From Sweltsa coloradensis (taxonomy: Eukaryota; Arthropoda; Insecta; Plecoptera; Chloroperlidae): 64,000 bases of DNA. The notes under the pieces are model-generated. The model was not told the DNA's origin, made no database searches, and saw nothing but the letters and a program-made list of their open reading frames with translations. This document shows, in pieces, positions 1 through 8,971 of this stretch (its first letter is position 1; each line of letters opens with the position of its first letter). Both the position numbers and the translations under genes were made by a program. Location of the stretch: the NCBI GenBank assembly GCA_024449915.1, contig JAMZAV010004462.1:1-64000 (forward strand), in the 5' to 3' direction.

Positions 1-643
1 ATCACGGACCGGATAAGACCGCAGCAGAGGGGTCGCAATAATGAAACTGTCGGATTGTGACGGCTGCCTGAAACCACCCGGGACATAAGTTGTACCCCTT
101 ATCGGGATAGCACCCCTCATATCCGCCGGATAACCGCAGCAGACGTGGAAAGGACGAAGCAGGAGACAGACCCTCGCCACCCCATGTATGGACACCAACA
201 GGCGGCAAAACGACTTCGTTCCAGAAAGAGCTTTTTGACCAGAACTCACGTTCTCAGAAGTTCACCGGAGGCAAATCGTGTTGCCCACTGAACAGCGAAC
301 TGCTTGCACCCAACATTGCACCAAGGGAAGAGATCGCTCCAGGTGGTAACAGTCCCTTCGCGGTTGGCGGACATTAAACCGATTAAGAACTGGAGTGCCG
401 AGATGCGGGACCAACATGCATAAGTGGGGCCTTTTACCAGCTGACCAAGAGCCCATGTGTGAGTACGGACAGGTACAGGATCCGAGTCATCTCCTGATTT
501 GCCCCCGCCTCGACAAACCATGTACCCTTCGCGATATCTTGGAAGCAAATGCGAAAGGAATGGCTGTTGCAAATTTTGGAAATATTGTGTTTAACCGGAC
601 ACGGAAAGTAGAAGTAGCTGATTTTGTTAACAGTTCTCAGTAA
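1..643 (+). pseudogene. LINE ORF2 C-terminal fragment
   Basis: This is the 3' end of a non-LTR retrotransposon ORF2. It enters at the window edge and ends at the stop codon near 643. Around 130-240 one frame reads DIRRITAADVERT-like text, close to the linker after reverse transcriptase in CR1/jockey-group LINEs. Around 372-430 the frame reads TLNRLRTGVPRCGTNMHKWG, followed by a zinc-knuckle-like stretch (MCEYGQ ... SHLLICPRL). That is the usual LINE C-terminus of Cys-rich residues plus HLL..CP. The frame is broken between roughly 240 and 360. The open stretch at 395 starts with GTG, so it is not an independent gene. Minus-strand frames here are shadows. An S unit follows 65 bp downstream. I see the motifs; assignment to the CR1/jockey group is inferred. 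Confidence 0.6.
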
Positions 644-708
644 ACTCAAACCGGATGTCTGTTTAAAATTTCAGCCCAATCTGTTCAGCGATTCGGCTGA
701 TTTTAGAT

Positions 709-1073
709 CTGGGCCCGGGGTAGAATTGGCCTAGAGCATGGCTCTGCTAATCGTAAAAGGCGATTCAAGAGAAAAAGTCCACCTCGCAAACATCAGCTAG
801 TAAGAGCGGAGTATCTTACTCCCCAAACTAGAGGCGAGCTCTGGCAATCGTCGTCGGGGACCTTGCCCCCTTCCCTTGACGACCCCCCGGCGACGATGAC
901 AATGACACAACGAACGATGACAAAGACGATGACGTCCACGACGTGAGAAAACCCCTTCCTCCCCTTACCTGTGGCTGATTCTGACAAGCGTGGGCCCCTC
1001 CTCCCCACATCCCCTTAGGCTAGAGTGGTGCATAATGACCTAACGGTTGACTCGGTCTTTAATCCAAATAAAC
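709..1073 (+). mobile_element. S unit (SINE-like repeat), full length
   Basis: A complete copy of the window's most abundant repeat, about 365 bp. The order is a GC-rich head (CTGGGCCCGGGGTAGAATTG), a region resembling RNA polymerase III promoter boxes (GGCCTAGAGCATGG, then GGCGATTCAAG about 25 bp later), a hairpin (GGAGTATCTTACTCC), a GACGA/GATGAC-rich middle, a CT-rich block, GGCTGATTCTGAC, and the tail ATGACCTAACGGTTGA ending near AATCCAAATAAACC. It has no plausible protein. Minus-strand frames of 60-110 codons recur in every copy and are shadows. No target-site duplication is visible here. Confidence 0.75.
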
Positions 1074-1082
1074 CAAAAAGGG

Positions 1083-1865
1083 CCATCTTTTAGATGGCCG
1101 CCATAGCTAAATTAATGGCAAGACGAATTGCCTCCCGGTCTCAAACTGACTATTGGGGTGTCTAGTACACGCATAATTTTTTTCTTCTTCTATACATGTT
1201 ATTATAGTCAATTCGGCTACTGTAGGATCTATAGTAATATTTTAACAAAAAATGCCTTCAAATGTGTAAAATTTGAATTGACAGCCTCAAAATCCAAGTT
1301 TTACTAACTATACTGCCATATTTGAGTTGATGATGGTCGATTTAATACTAAAAATGGTGCCACATGCCAAGATTCCATCAAAATGTGGTAGTCTTATTTA
1401 CACTATAGACGCACATCTTTTAAAAATAGACGCCATAAGTAAATGGATTAAGAGTCGAATTAGGGTCCCGGTCTAAAACTGACTTAATTGAGGTGTCTAG
1501 TACACGCATAAAAAAAATGTGGTCTCTATGCATGTTCTTTCAGTCAACTCGGCTGTCGCAGAAACCAGTGAAATTTCGTAACAAAATTGACTGAAAATTT
1601 GTAAAATTTGCAATTTACTGCTCTTAATTCCAAAATTCTATTTCTGATGCCATATTTGAGTTCCCCATGGAAAAAGATGTTCCACATGCCAAGATTCCTT
1701 CAAAATGAGGTAGTCTTATTTCACTTTTGTGCCATCTTTAAAGATGGCCGCCATAGCTAAATAAGTGGCGAGACGAATGGGGTATTGGTCTAAAAATGAC
1801 TATTGGAATTGAAGTACACGCATAAGGAAATTTGGTCCTTTATATAAAAGTGCACAATTGGTACT
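1083..1865. repeat. Tandem repeat, unit about 315-333 bp
   Basis: Two and a half tandem units start at about 1083, 1416 and 1731. Each starts with GCCATCTTT...GATGGCCGCCATAG and continues with CGGTCTAAAACTGACT, then TAGTACACGCATAA, CAACTCGGCT and CACATGCCAAGATTCC. The units differ by many substitutions, so the array is old. The start contains the palindromes AGATGGC and ATGGCCGCCAT. No coding potential is seen. It lies between an S unit and a jockey-like LINE tail. Confidence 0.7.
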
Positions 1866-1876
1866 AATGGTGTAAC

Positions 1877-2119
1877 ATGGAAGTCGGACTACCCCGTATG
1901 GGTTCCACGTGTACGTCAAAAATTAAAAAACTTCAAATTGTCCATAATAAATGCCTGAGAATGGTAGGAAACATTCCAAAGTACACACTTATTTCAGTTA
2001 TCCATGAGTTATTCCATTTGCCAACCATCTCCGACTTTGTTTTTAATCTAACCGTAAACTTTTATAGTGCTTGTAATAACAATAGCTCGAATACTCTAAT
2101 GTCAAACCTTGGACAATGA
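1877..2119 (+). pseudogene. Jockey-like LINE reverse-transcriptase tail, copy 1
   Basis: From about 1905 the frame reads LQIVHNKCLRMVGN...YTLISVIHELFHLPTI, the thumb/C-terminal signature of jockey-clade ORF2 (LQ..QNK.LR...N.P...H..L..P.I). The upstream finger and palm domains are missing, so this is a 5'-truncated remnant. The start at 1877 is only the first ATG in the frame. A second copy lies at 6637-6879 with a few differences. Function is lost. Confidence 0.65.
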
Positions 2120-2533
2120 AATATATTTAACAAAATTTAAATCACATCATACACATTTCCATTTATTTATTTATTTCCATTCAAACAATCAACTTTTGGT
2201 TTTGCTATTACTATCAACATCACCAAGTTTCTCACGTCGTCGTTTACCTGTAAAATCCACTATACCATTCCGTGTCATAACGTCCGTGTTTTACCCACCC
2301 GAGCTGACCCGACCCGAGAACCCGAAGCTGTTTGGTACCCGAACCCGGCCCGACTGTCAAAACCTCCACCCGCACAGTCCTAGAAATACACCAACTTTAT
2401 TTGTCCCGACACAGAATTACTTACAAGCTTGACAGAATTGAATTTAAAAGTTCAAAATGAAGGTGTACCAAATAATACCAAAATTGGACTATGTAAGGGT
2501 TCTTTAAAGTCAACTCTAGAAAGAGAGTTGCCC
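2120..2533 (+). repeat. LINE 3' untranslated region plus CCCGA-rich segment
   Basis: Noncoding sequence after the LINE tail. It has a (TTTA)n run near 2160, then TTTTGCTATTACTATCA, then TTTCTCACGTCGTCG, the same ending as the L tail but without its GC-stem part. Next comes a CCGAGCTGACCCGACCCGAG segment and AAATACACCAAC. The same order recurs at 6880-7275 and 24845-25097. All three end at AGAGAGTTGCCCTG or a close variant (AGAGAGTTTGCCCTG at 25 kb); an S-unit start follows at 2534 and 25098. Confidence 0.6.
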
Positions 2534-2818
2534 TGTCTGGGTCCGGGGTAGAATTTTTCATCAACATCAGCAAGTAAGTAAGAACGTATATAATATAGCC
2601 TTCTTCCTTAAACAAGAGGTGAGCTCTGGTGGTCGGCGTCGACTATGACAACAAGAACAATGACAAGGACAATGACGACCTCGACGTGAGAACCCGGACT
2701 TTTCTCGTTATACTCTTGGCTGGTTCTGACCAGCTGGGGACTCTCCTCACCACACCACCTAGGCTAGAGTTGCGCACAATGACCTCACAATTGACGCGCC
2801 CTTAAATCCTTATAAACT
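2534..2818 (+). mobile_element. S unit, internally deleted variant
   Basis: The head GTCTGGGTCCGGGGTAGAAT jumps directly to CATCAGCAAGTAAGTAAG, omitting the pol III-like region with GAGCATGGCTCTGC and GGCGATTCAAG. The rest is standard, including the GACGTGAGAACCC block, GGCTGGTTCTGACCAG and GACCTCACAATTGACGCGCC. A similar deleted head is at 25098-25205, so this may be a subfamily. Confidence 0.65.
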
Positions 2819-3262
2819 AACTAAACTATTAAACGTTATTATTATAATAGAGGGCTACTTGTATATTTATTAAGTAAACGCTACTAACAAATTATTGGTT
2901 TCACAATGGAATTCTGTTTTGACAATGGGAACAATTAACCAATGTGTTTTGGAGGCTAGAAGATCGTACAAGTCTTGATTGTCACTACCATATCTTTAAT
3001 CATCTAAGACACCAATATAATCATTAGACATACGATTAACTAATTGCATTATCTCTCAACATCACAGGCGGCGCAATGTGACCTGACCGGTTGAAGCGCC
3101 CTAGTGTCTAATGTCGTCGTTAATGATTAATGCTAGCCCCGATGTGAATAACAAAATGATTCTGGTTGATGTTTCTTCTCGTACGCATTCTAACTTACAA
3201 TACTACAGGCGATGTAAAATGACCTAACCGGTTGTAGCGCCCTAGTTTCTCACGTCGTCTCC
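2819..3262 (+). repeat. Two LINE L tails (3062-3119 and 3205-3262)
   Basis: 2819-3061 is AT-rich sequence without a recognisable gene. At 3062 AGGCGGCGCAATGTGACC starts an L tail ending in GCGCCCTAGTGTCTAATGTCGTCG. A second follows 143 bp later (GACCTAACCGGTTGTAGCGC, then CTCACGTCGTC). Each has a GC stem (GGCGC with GCGCC in good copies) around the loop. They are 3' ends of LINE copies that are otherwise missing here. Confidence 0.6.
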
Positions 3263-3319
3263 AATTTGTATTTGTATTTTCTTAACACGCGCAAGTCCAA
3301 AAAAAGTTAAACGTTTTAC

Positions 3320-4347
3320 TTATATATTCAGACCATTCTTCACTACTAAGTTAATTTATAAAGTGATTTGTATTGCGTTTGCTAAATATTCTAGAGAAAC
3401 CCCAAGTGGGAGAGGTATTTATGGGCAAACTGAGTTGCATGGTTATGGCACAATGGTCTGAGATGTGTGGGTGAAGGGTATTTGTTTTGTAAAGGGAAGG
3501 GTCTAGAGAGGTTTATGATGTTGTCGATAAGTGACTGACTTGACCCAAGTGTACGGGTGGGTGTTAGAATTGTTTCGTGTAAGTTAAATGAGTGTATAAG
3601 ATCAAGGAATAGGTCCCGGGCTCGTGATTTGGAAAGAAGATCAATATTAAAGTCGCCGCATAGGGCTATTTTTGCCTTAGGGAATCGTTTTGTGACGTTT
3701 ATAAGGGTCTCTTCTAGTTTATCTAAGAATATTGAGAGTTTGCCTAATGGAGATCTGTATATGGACAGTATGGTGATGCGGCAGTATGGTAGATGCCAAA
3801 GGCAACCAGTACATTCAAAATCCAATTCAGAGCAGATTGACTCTAGGCCTAGTATTGGCTCTATGTTTAGGTGTGGTTTAGAGAGGATTGCTACCCCACC
3901 ATGTAGATTATTAGATCTAGCATAAATTGTAATGTTTGCATATCCTGGCATGCAGAATTTAGTACTAGATGCGGGGGTGAGCCAATGTTCTGAGATACAA
4001 ATAACTTCGGGAGATTGACTCTGAAAGAATTGTTCGAGTTCCTCCATTTTGTTGTTGACCGATCTAACATTAAGTGCAAGTATCATAGGATTATGAGTTA
4101 ATAATATTTTGGGATTTGGAGATGTCTTGTTGGTCTGGGAAGAAAGGGATGTTGGGGGCGGAGGTAGATGCTCTGGAGCTGGGGGATTTAGCAGTTTGTA
4201 CATTGTTGTGAAGGCTAGGGATTGGTTTGGTTTTAAATTTTGGTGTGTTTGTGGAAATGGTTTGAATTCCACTGAAAGTGGAAGATTGATTTTGTTTAAC
4301 GTGGGGTGTTTTGTTAACTGTGTTTTTATCAGTATCGATAAAGACAT
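3320..4347 (-). pseudogene. LINE ORF2, endonuclease domain, truncated
   Basis: First part of ORF2 of a jockey/CR1-group LINE, encoding the AP-like (EEP) endonuclease that nicks target DNA. ATG at 4347, 22 bp after the ORF1 stop. Visible landmarks: LNVRSVNNK (residues 92-100), ICISEHWL (117-123, catalytic Glu120), HGGVAI (149-154), CGDFNID (230-236, Asp232 and Asn234) and SLIDNII (272-278). The ATG frame ends at 3391. The next motif (SDHCAI) is in another frame near 3440, so a frame break lies around 3480-3510. Later text up to about 3320 looks like the linker to reverse transcriptase. RT itself is absent; L-tail repeats lie beyond. Endonuclease identity is firm, clade is inferred. Confidence 0.75.
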
Positions 4348-4369
4348 TATGGCTTGGTTTGTAAACTAG

Positions 4370-6184
4370 TCAACTAGGTCTAGATTTGGATTTTTTACTT
4401 GTGTTTTTAGATGTCTTTAAATGAAGAGGAGGAGATCTAACATTTATGTGATGCCTGTTTTGTTTCTTCCTATAATGATCAGTGAGAATATCAACTAGCT
4501 CTCTGGGGGACCATGGTTTTTGAATTTTAAGTTTCTGACCGAGACCCTCACTTATCATTAATTCCCGTAATTGTTGATAATTAAAATTGGAGAACTGCCT
4601 TATACCACTACTTCGGGTTGTCATTTTGTGGAAGTAAGTTGCTTGACTTCTAGGAGCTGGTATAGCATCCTGTCCGAAAGTAAAGGCCGTCTCAGATGAT
4701 ATCACCTGTGCTGGATTCTCTTCAATTGTACTGGACTGTACAGTGTCCTGGTCACTAGTGGAGGTGAGGTCCGTCTCAGATGATAACACCTGTGCTGGGT
4801 TCTCTTCAATTATACTGGACTGTACAGTGTCCTGGTCACTAGTGGAGGTGAGGTCCGTCTCAGATGATAACACCTGTGCTGGGTTCTCCAATGCACGAGT
4901 GTAATACTCATTTGAGTCTTCCAGAGAACTGTTAGCATTCCCTATGACTGTATCTTCTGGTTCAGTGTTGGTTGATATCTCCTGTCCCACACCTGAACCC
5001 TCAGCTCCGCCATTGCACTGCAGGCCTAATTGGGTCTTGAGAGGCTTGTCTTGAGCTATCCAAGTGACTGTCTTAGAGTGTCCTGAGATCAGCTGATTCA
5101 TGTTGGTAAAAGAATGTTCAATTGTGTTGGACCATTGATTGTGTTCATTGGCGACGACTGATGGGGAAAAGGTTCCGCGGTCCACATCCATAGCCGGCAA
5201 CTCGTAAGAATGTCGGGACAACGTGACACAATGATCTTCCAGATGAGACGTCTCCACAGTTGGTTGGGTAGACGTGAAGGAGTCAGCCACATTTAGCGCT
5301 GGTGACTTATTGACTTTGAGGGTCACTATGACATTGGTGTCTCTCACATCTGACGACTCATTGGCTTTTAACTTCCCTATGACAGTCATCTCCGTATCTG
5401 CATATAAATTACTGCTGTCTTTGTCCTTTATCTTCGAGGCTGGCCTAGCCGATTCGATAAGAGTTTTAAGCATTAAGGTGTGCTGCTGATTTGGATCGAA
5501 TTTTTGTATTTTTATTGGGTCATTTGTCATAGGCTTAACTCTTTCCTGGTTAGGAGACCAATCCATAATGTCGCAGATCTCGACCAACATATTATGAAGT
5601 TTGTAGGCTCCATCTTTACTGGGATGGAGTCCTCCCTTAGATAATTCAGATGTCGAGATCCACTTGTTGGAGTTGATGAAAGTTGTGTTCAGAGTTTTGC
5701 AAATTAAATGTATTTTGCTGTTCGTGGAGTCTACTTTTGAGTCAGGGATGTCTCTACGGTAAATGATACTAGTGTATACAATTTTCGCTATTGGGTATGC
5801 CTTTTTTGCCGCTTCAATTAAGTTGTAAATGCTGTCAGCAATTGCCGATGGTTCCATAGATGCAAGGGAGTTTGTCCCATTGTGGAGTATGACTTTATCC
5901 ACTGTACAATCGGGATATTTTGCCTCTAGTTTGTTCATAAGTTGATGTGGCTGGCTGCCTGGGTAAGTAGTGAGCTGGTAGGTATTGGCATCATTTATGT
6001 ATAGACATCCATTAAACATAGAGTCGCTTAGGACTTTATTCACTAATTGTTTATTGACGGTTACAGCAATATCCTTCCCACGGTTTGGGTTTGGTCTAAG
6101 CTTTTGAGGCCAAGGGTAATGAGCTGTTTGCCTGTTTGGGTCTGATCTTGTATCAGTTTTTTGGGTACTTCTATTTTTTACCAT
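4370..6184 (-). CDS. LINE ORF1 with SGNH/GDSL-esterase-like domain
   Basis: ORF1 of the same LINE as the endonuclease at 3320-4347. The frame stays open to 6310, but its first 28 or so codons lie inside an inserted S unit and the next 14 are at its edge. The first ATG clear of the insertion is at 6184 (604 codons). Numbered from 6310: a basic N-terminus, then SDSMFNG (residues 96-102, block I with the nucleophile Ser97), ILHNGTNSL (141-149, block III) and GGLHPSKDG (226-234, catalytic His229). These are SGNH-hydrolase blocks, known in ORF1 of some CR1-type LINEs. A Ser/Thr/Glu-rich linker with a 28-residue tandem repeat follows, then a C-terminal region around NYQQLRELMISEGLG that may bind nucleic acid (weak). 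No stop or frameshift is seen. The RNA-binding role in the retrotransposition complex is inferred from the family. Confidence 0.75.
   Translation of the reverse strand: MVKNRSTQKTDTRSDPNRQTAHYPWPQKLRPNPNRGKDIAVTVNKQLVNKVLSDSMFNGCLYINDANTYQLTTYPGSQPHQLMNKLEAKYPDCTVDKVILHNGTNSLASMEPSAIADSIYNLIEAAKKAYPIAKIVYTSIIYRRDIPDSKVDSTNSKIHLICKTLNTTFINSNKWISTSELSKGGLHPSKDGAYKLHNMLVEICDIMDWSPNQERVKPMTNDPIKIQKFDPNQQHTLMLKTLIESARPASKIKDKDSSNLYADTEMTVIGKLKANESSDVRDTNVIVTLKVNKSPALNVADSFTSTQPTVETSHLEDHCVTLSRHSYELPAMDVDRGTFSPSVVANEHNQWSNTIEHSFTNMNQLISGHSKTVTWIAQDKPLKTQLGLQCNGGAEGSGVGQEISTNTEPEDTVIGNANSSLEDSNEYYTRALENPAQVLSSETDLTSTSDQDTVQSSIIEENPAQVLSSETDLTSTSDQDTVQSSTIEENPAQVISSETAFTFGQDAIPAPRSQATYFHKMTTRSSGIRQFSNFNYQQLRELMISEGLGQKLKIQKPWSPRELVDILTDHYRKKQNRHHINVRSPPLHLKTSKNTSKKSKSRPS
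4695..4889 (-). repeat. 84-bp in-frame tandem repeat inside ORF1
   Basis: Two full 84-bp units (4695-4778 and 4779-4862) and 27 bp of a third (4863-4889). They encode 28-residue repeats starting ENPAQVLSSETDLTSTSD. The units are almost identical, so the expansion is recent or kept homogeneous. 84 is a multiple of three, so the frame is preserved. Confidence 0.85.
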
Positions 6185-6225
6185 GCTACTTTCGAGTGTT
6201 GGAAAATTATTTTCATCGTTATTGC

Positions 6226-6588
6226 CCCCCGTCTGGGCCCGGGGTAGAATAGGCATGGCTCTGCTAATCGTAAAAGGCGATTCAAGAGAAAAAGTCCACC
6301 TCGCAAACATCAGCTAGTAAGAGCGGAGTATCTTACTCCCCAAACTAGAGGCGAGCTCTGGCAATCGTCGTCGGGGACCTTGCCCCCTTCCCTTGACGAC
6401 CCCCCGGCGACGATGACAATGACACAACGAACGATGACAAAGACGATGACGACCGCGACGTGAGAAACCCCCCTTCCTCCCCTTACCCGTGGCTGGTTCT
6501 GACCAGCATGGGCCCCTCCTCCCCCCCCCCTTAGGCTAGAGTGGTGCATTATGACCTAACGGTTGACGCGTCCTTAATCCAAATAAAC
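6226..6588 (+). mobile_element. S unit with 13-bp target-site duplication
   Basis: A full-length 363-bp copy bounded by identical 13-bp direct repeats TCATCGTTATTGC at 6213-6225 and 6589-6601. This fixes the ends of the family: 5' CCCCCGTCTGGGCCC and 3' TCCAAATAAAC, with no poly-A. A duplication of this length is what endonuclease-primed LINE machinery makes. It inserted just upstream of, and opposite to, the minus-strand LINE ORF1, and supplies the spurious N-terminal extension of that frame. The sequence is close to consensus, so the insertion is fairly young. Confidence 0.85.
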
Positions 6589-6636
6589 TCATCGTTATTG
6601 CATAGGCCTACTAGTGGTCAACTGAGTCAAATCAGT

Positions 6637-6879
6637 TGTTGTTCCACGTGTACGTCAAACTTAAAAAAACTTCAAATTGTCCAAAATAAATGCCTGAGAA
6701 TGGTAGGAAACAATCCAAAGTACACACTTATTTCAGTTATCCATGAGTTGTTCTATTTGCCAACCATCTCCGACTTTGATTTTAATCTAACCGTAAACTT
6801 TTATAGTGCTTGTAATAACAATAGCTCGAATACTCTAATTTCAAACCTTGGCCAATGTAATCTATTTAACAAAATTTAA
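6637..6879 (+). pseudogene. Jockey-like LINE reverse-transcriptase tail, copy 2
   Basis: Second copy of the fragment at 1877-2119. It reads LQIVQNKCLRMVGN, then SVIHELFYLPTISDF, and runs to CNLFNKI before the stop. Identity to copy 1 is high along the gene piece and the noncoding downstream sequence. That suggests duplication of the whole segment or two insertions of one family. Upstream domains are missing. Confidence 0.65.
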
Positions 6880-7275
6880 ATCACATTATGCACATTTCCA
6901 TTTATTTATTTATTTCCATTCAAACAATTAACATTTGGTTTTGCTTTTACTATCAACATCACCAAGTTTCTCACGTCGTCGTTTACCTGTAAAATCCACT
7001 ATAACATCGTCCGTGTTACAACGTCCGTGTTTTACCCACCCGAGCTGACCCGACCCGAGAACCCGAAGCAGTTTAGTACCCGAACCCGGCCCGACTGTCA
7101 AAACCTCCACCCGCACAGTCCTAGAAATACACCAACTTAATTTGTCCTGACACAGAATTACTTACAAGCTTGACGAAATTTAAATTAATAATTCGTAATG
7201 TATAATAATAATACCAAAAATATAATAATAAAGCAATTTTGTGTACATAGTGAACTCCAGATAGAGAGTTGCCCT
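6880..7275 (+). repeat. LINE 3' region and CCCGA-rich segment, copy 2
   Basis: Matches 2120-2533: (TTTA)n near 6900, TTTTGCTTTTACTATCA, TTTCTCACGTCGTCG, the CCGAGCTGACCCGACCCGAG segment, AAATACACCAAC and AGAGAGTTGCCCTG. After that point this copy diverges (TATGTAATTTGG) instead of entering an S unit. A poly-G run of 14 at about 7328-7341 lies just downstream. Confidence 0.6.
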
Positions 7276-7453
7276 GTATGTAATTTGGTATCAGTATAGG
7301 CTATTACATAATAATCGCCTTCTTTGTGGGGGGGGGGGGGGTGCATGCGAGTGATAAATTAGCGCATCTTTTTACTACTTTTTACAAACTTATAATTAAG
7401 CTACATTGATTTAATGTTTTTGTTGAGTTTTGATTTGTGCAACACTTTTTCTT

Positions 7454-7820
7454 CCCCGTCTGGGCCCGGGGTAGAATTTGCCCAGGGCATGGCTTTGCTA
7501 AACGTTCAAGGCAATTCAAGAGAAAAAGTCCACCTCGTAAACATCAGCTAGCAAGAGGGGAGTATATTTCTCCCCGAAAACAGAGGCGAGCTCTGGTAAT
7601 CGTCGTCGGGGATCTTGCCGCCATTCCTGGACGACGATGACGACTATGACCATGACACCACGAACGATGACGAAGACAAAGACGACCGCTACGTGACAAC
7701 CCTTTTTCCTCCCCTTACCCGTGGCTGGTTCTGACCAGCATGGGTCCCTCCCCCCATCCCCCCTAGGATAGAGTGGTGCATTATGACCTTACGGTTGACG
7801 CGTCCTTAATCCCGATAAAT
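7454..7820 (+). mobile_element. S unit, full length
   Basis: Starts CCCCGTCTGGGCCCGGGG and ends near CTTAATCCCGATAAAT. It carries the pol III-like region (CCCAGGGCATGG), the hairpin (GGAGTATATTTCTCC), the GACGA-rich middle and TTATGACCTTACGGTTGACG. There are a few substitutions from consensus. No duplication of flanking sequence is visible. Confidence 0.75.
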
Positions 7821-7979
7821 AAAAAATTAATAATTTCTTAATTGAATTCACATGTTATGCCAATTTTAATTCGTGTAAAACACATTTGATTTTTCATTCA
7901 AGTCACTTAAATATCTTCCTTTTCTGTTATTAATTCTATATATGTAAAAAGGAAGTATACAAATCAAAAACTCAACACA

Positions 7980-8038
7980 TAGGCGGCACAATATTACTTA
8001 ACCGGTTTAAGTGCCCTAGTTTCTCACGTCGTCGTCAT
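7980..8038 (+). repeat. LINE L tail
   Basis: AGGCGGCACAATATTACTTAA, then CCGGTTTAAGTGCCCTAG and TTTCTCACGTCGTCGTC. The GC stem is partly broken (GGCAC against GTGCC still pairs, by compensating changes). The upstream 160 bp is AT-rich, like the LINE 3' untranslated region. Confidence 0.65.
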
Positions 8039-8131
8039 GTTTCAAACCCTTCCTTTCAAAGTTTTGATGTAGCTCCAGGTGCTCAGGTCAGCTACAAAAC
8101 CAGCTCTATATCAAACTTGCGTAACTATACA

Positions 8132-8170
8132 CCCCGTCTGAGCCCGGGGTAGAATTGGCCCAGAGCATGG
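8132..8170 (+). mobile_element. S unit head fragment
   Basis: CCCCGTCTGAGCCCGGGG followed by TAGAATTGGCCCAGAGCATGG; homology stops at about 8170. A complete unit begins 59 bp later, so this is a partial head-to-head-spaced duplicate in the same orientation. Confidence 0.65.
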
Positions 8171-8228
8171 CCATGTCACATTCTCAGCACTCCTGAGTGC
8201 CTGATACAAGCTGCTCAAGCTACGTAGT

Positions 8229-8601
8229 CCCCGTCTGGGCCCGGGGTAGAATAGGCCCAGAGCATGGCTCTGCTAATCGTACAAGGCGATTCAAGAGAAA
8301 AAGTCCACCTCACAAGCATCAGCTAGCTCGAGCAGAGTATCTTTTTTACTCCCCGAAACTAGAAGCGAGCTCTGGCAATCGTCGTCGGGGACGCCCCGTT
8401 CCCTTGACGACCCCCCGGCGACGATGACAATGACACAACGAACGATGACAAAGACGATGACGACCGTGACGTGAGAAACCCCCCTTCCTCCCCTTACCCG
8501 TGGCTGGTTCTGACCAGCATGGCCCCCCTCCCCCCCCCCCCCTTAGGCTAGAGTGGTGCATTATGACCTAACGGTTGACGCGTCCTTAATCCAAATAAAC
8601 C
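8229..8601 (+). mobile_element. S unit, full length
   Basis: A near-consensus copy: CCCCGTCTGGGCCCGGGG at 8229, GGCCCAGAGCATGG and GGCGATTCAAGAG (pol III-like boxes), GACGTGAGAAACC, GGCTGGTTCTGACCAG, TTATGACCTAACGG and AATCCAAATAAACC. A further S unit starts six bases after it, giving a head-to-tail pair. Confidence 0.8.
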
Positions 8602-8607
8602 AAAAAA

Positions 8608-8760
8608 CAGTCTGGGCCCGGAGTAAATTAGGCTCCGACCATGGCTCTGCTTATCGTAAGAGGCAAGGAAAGAAATAAAGTCTGTCTCGCAAACATCAGC
8701 TAGTACGTATGGGAGTGTTTTACTCCTCCAAACTAGAGGCGAGCTCGGGTCGGCGAAGCT
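8608..8760 (+). mobile_element. S unit, 5' half only
   Basis: CAGTCTGGGCCCGGAG through ATGGCTCTGCTTATCG, CATCAGCTAG and the hairpin GGGAGTGTTTTACTCC, ending at GAGGCGAGCTCGGGTC. It then passes into a short piece of the LINE C-terminal region (ATCATGCGAAGAACTTCCTC, 8782-8801). Heads joined to LINE pieces recur at 55755-56112. Confidence 0.65.
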
Positions 8761-8971
8761 AGAAATGTTATATTTCTCAATCATGCGAAGAACTTCCTCG
8801 ATATGTTTACGTCTACAAGCTGTCTTAATTTCTAATTCAACGTAATTTTTTAGCCAAATTTAACTTACAAAAACATTTTTTTGCTAGATCTTTGTCTCTT
8901 TCTTTTTTTTCTTAACTAAGAAAACAACATAATCATCAAATACACTCATTTCAATAACTTACAATACCATG

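Noticed and set aside
1083..1865. CRISPR array
   Set aside because: Units of about 330 bp with no short direct repeats and unique spacers; the genome is eukaryotic.
3557..3925. 122-codon plus-strand frame
   Set aside because: Lies opposite the LINE endonuclease frame, which has recognisable motifs; this one has none.
6185..6310. N-terminal extension of LINE ORF1
   Set aside because: Most of it is translated from the S unit inserted between the duplications at 6213 and 6589. The first ATG beyond it is at 6184.
6310..6549. Minus-strand frames of 60-150 codons over every S unit
   Set aside because: They recur because the repeat recurs, change length with each indel and show no motif. They are shadows of a noncoding repeat.
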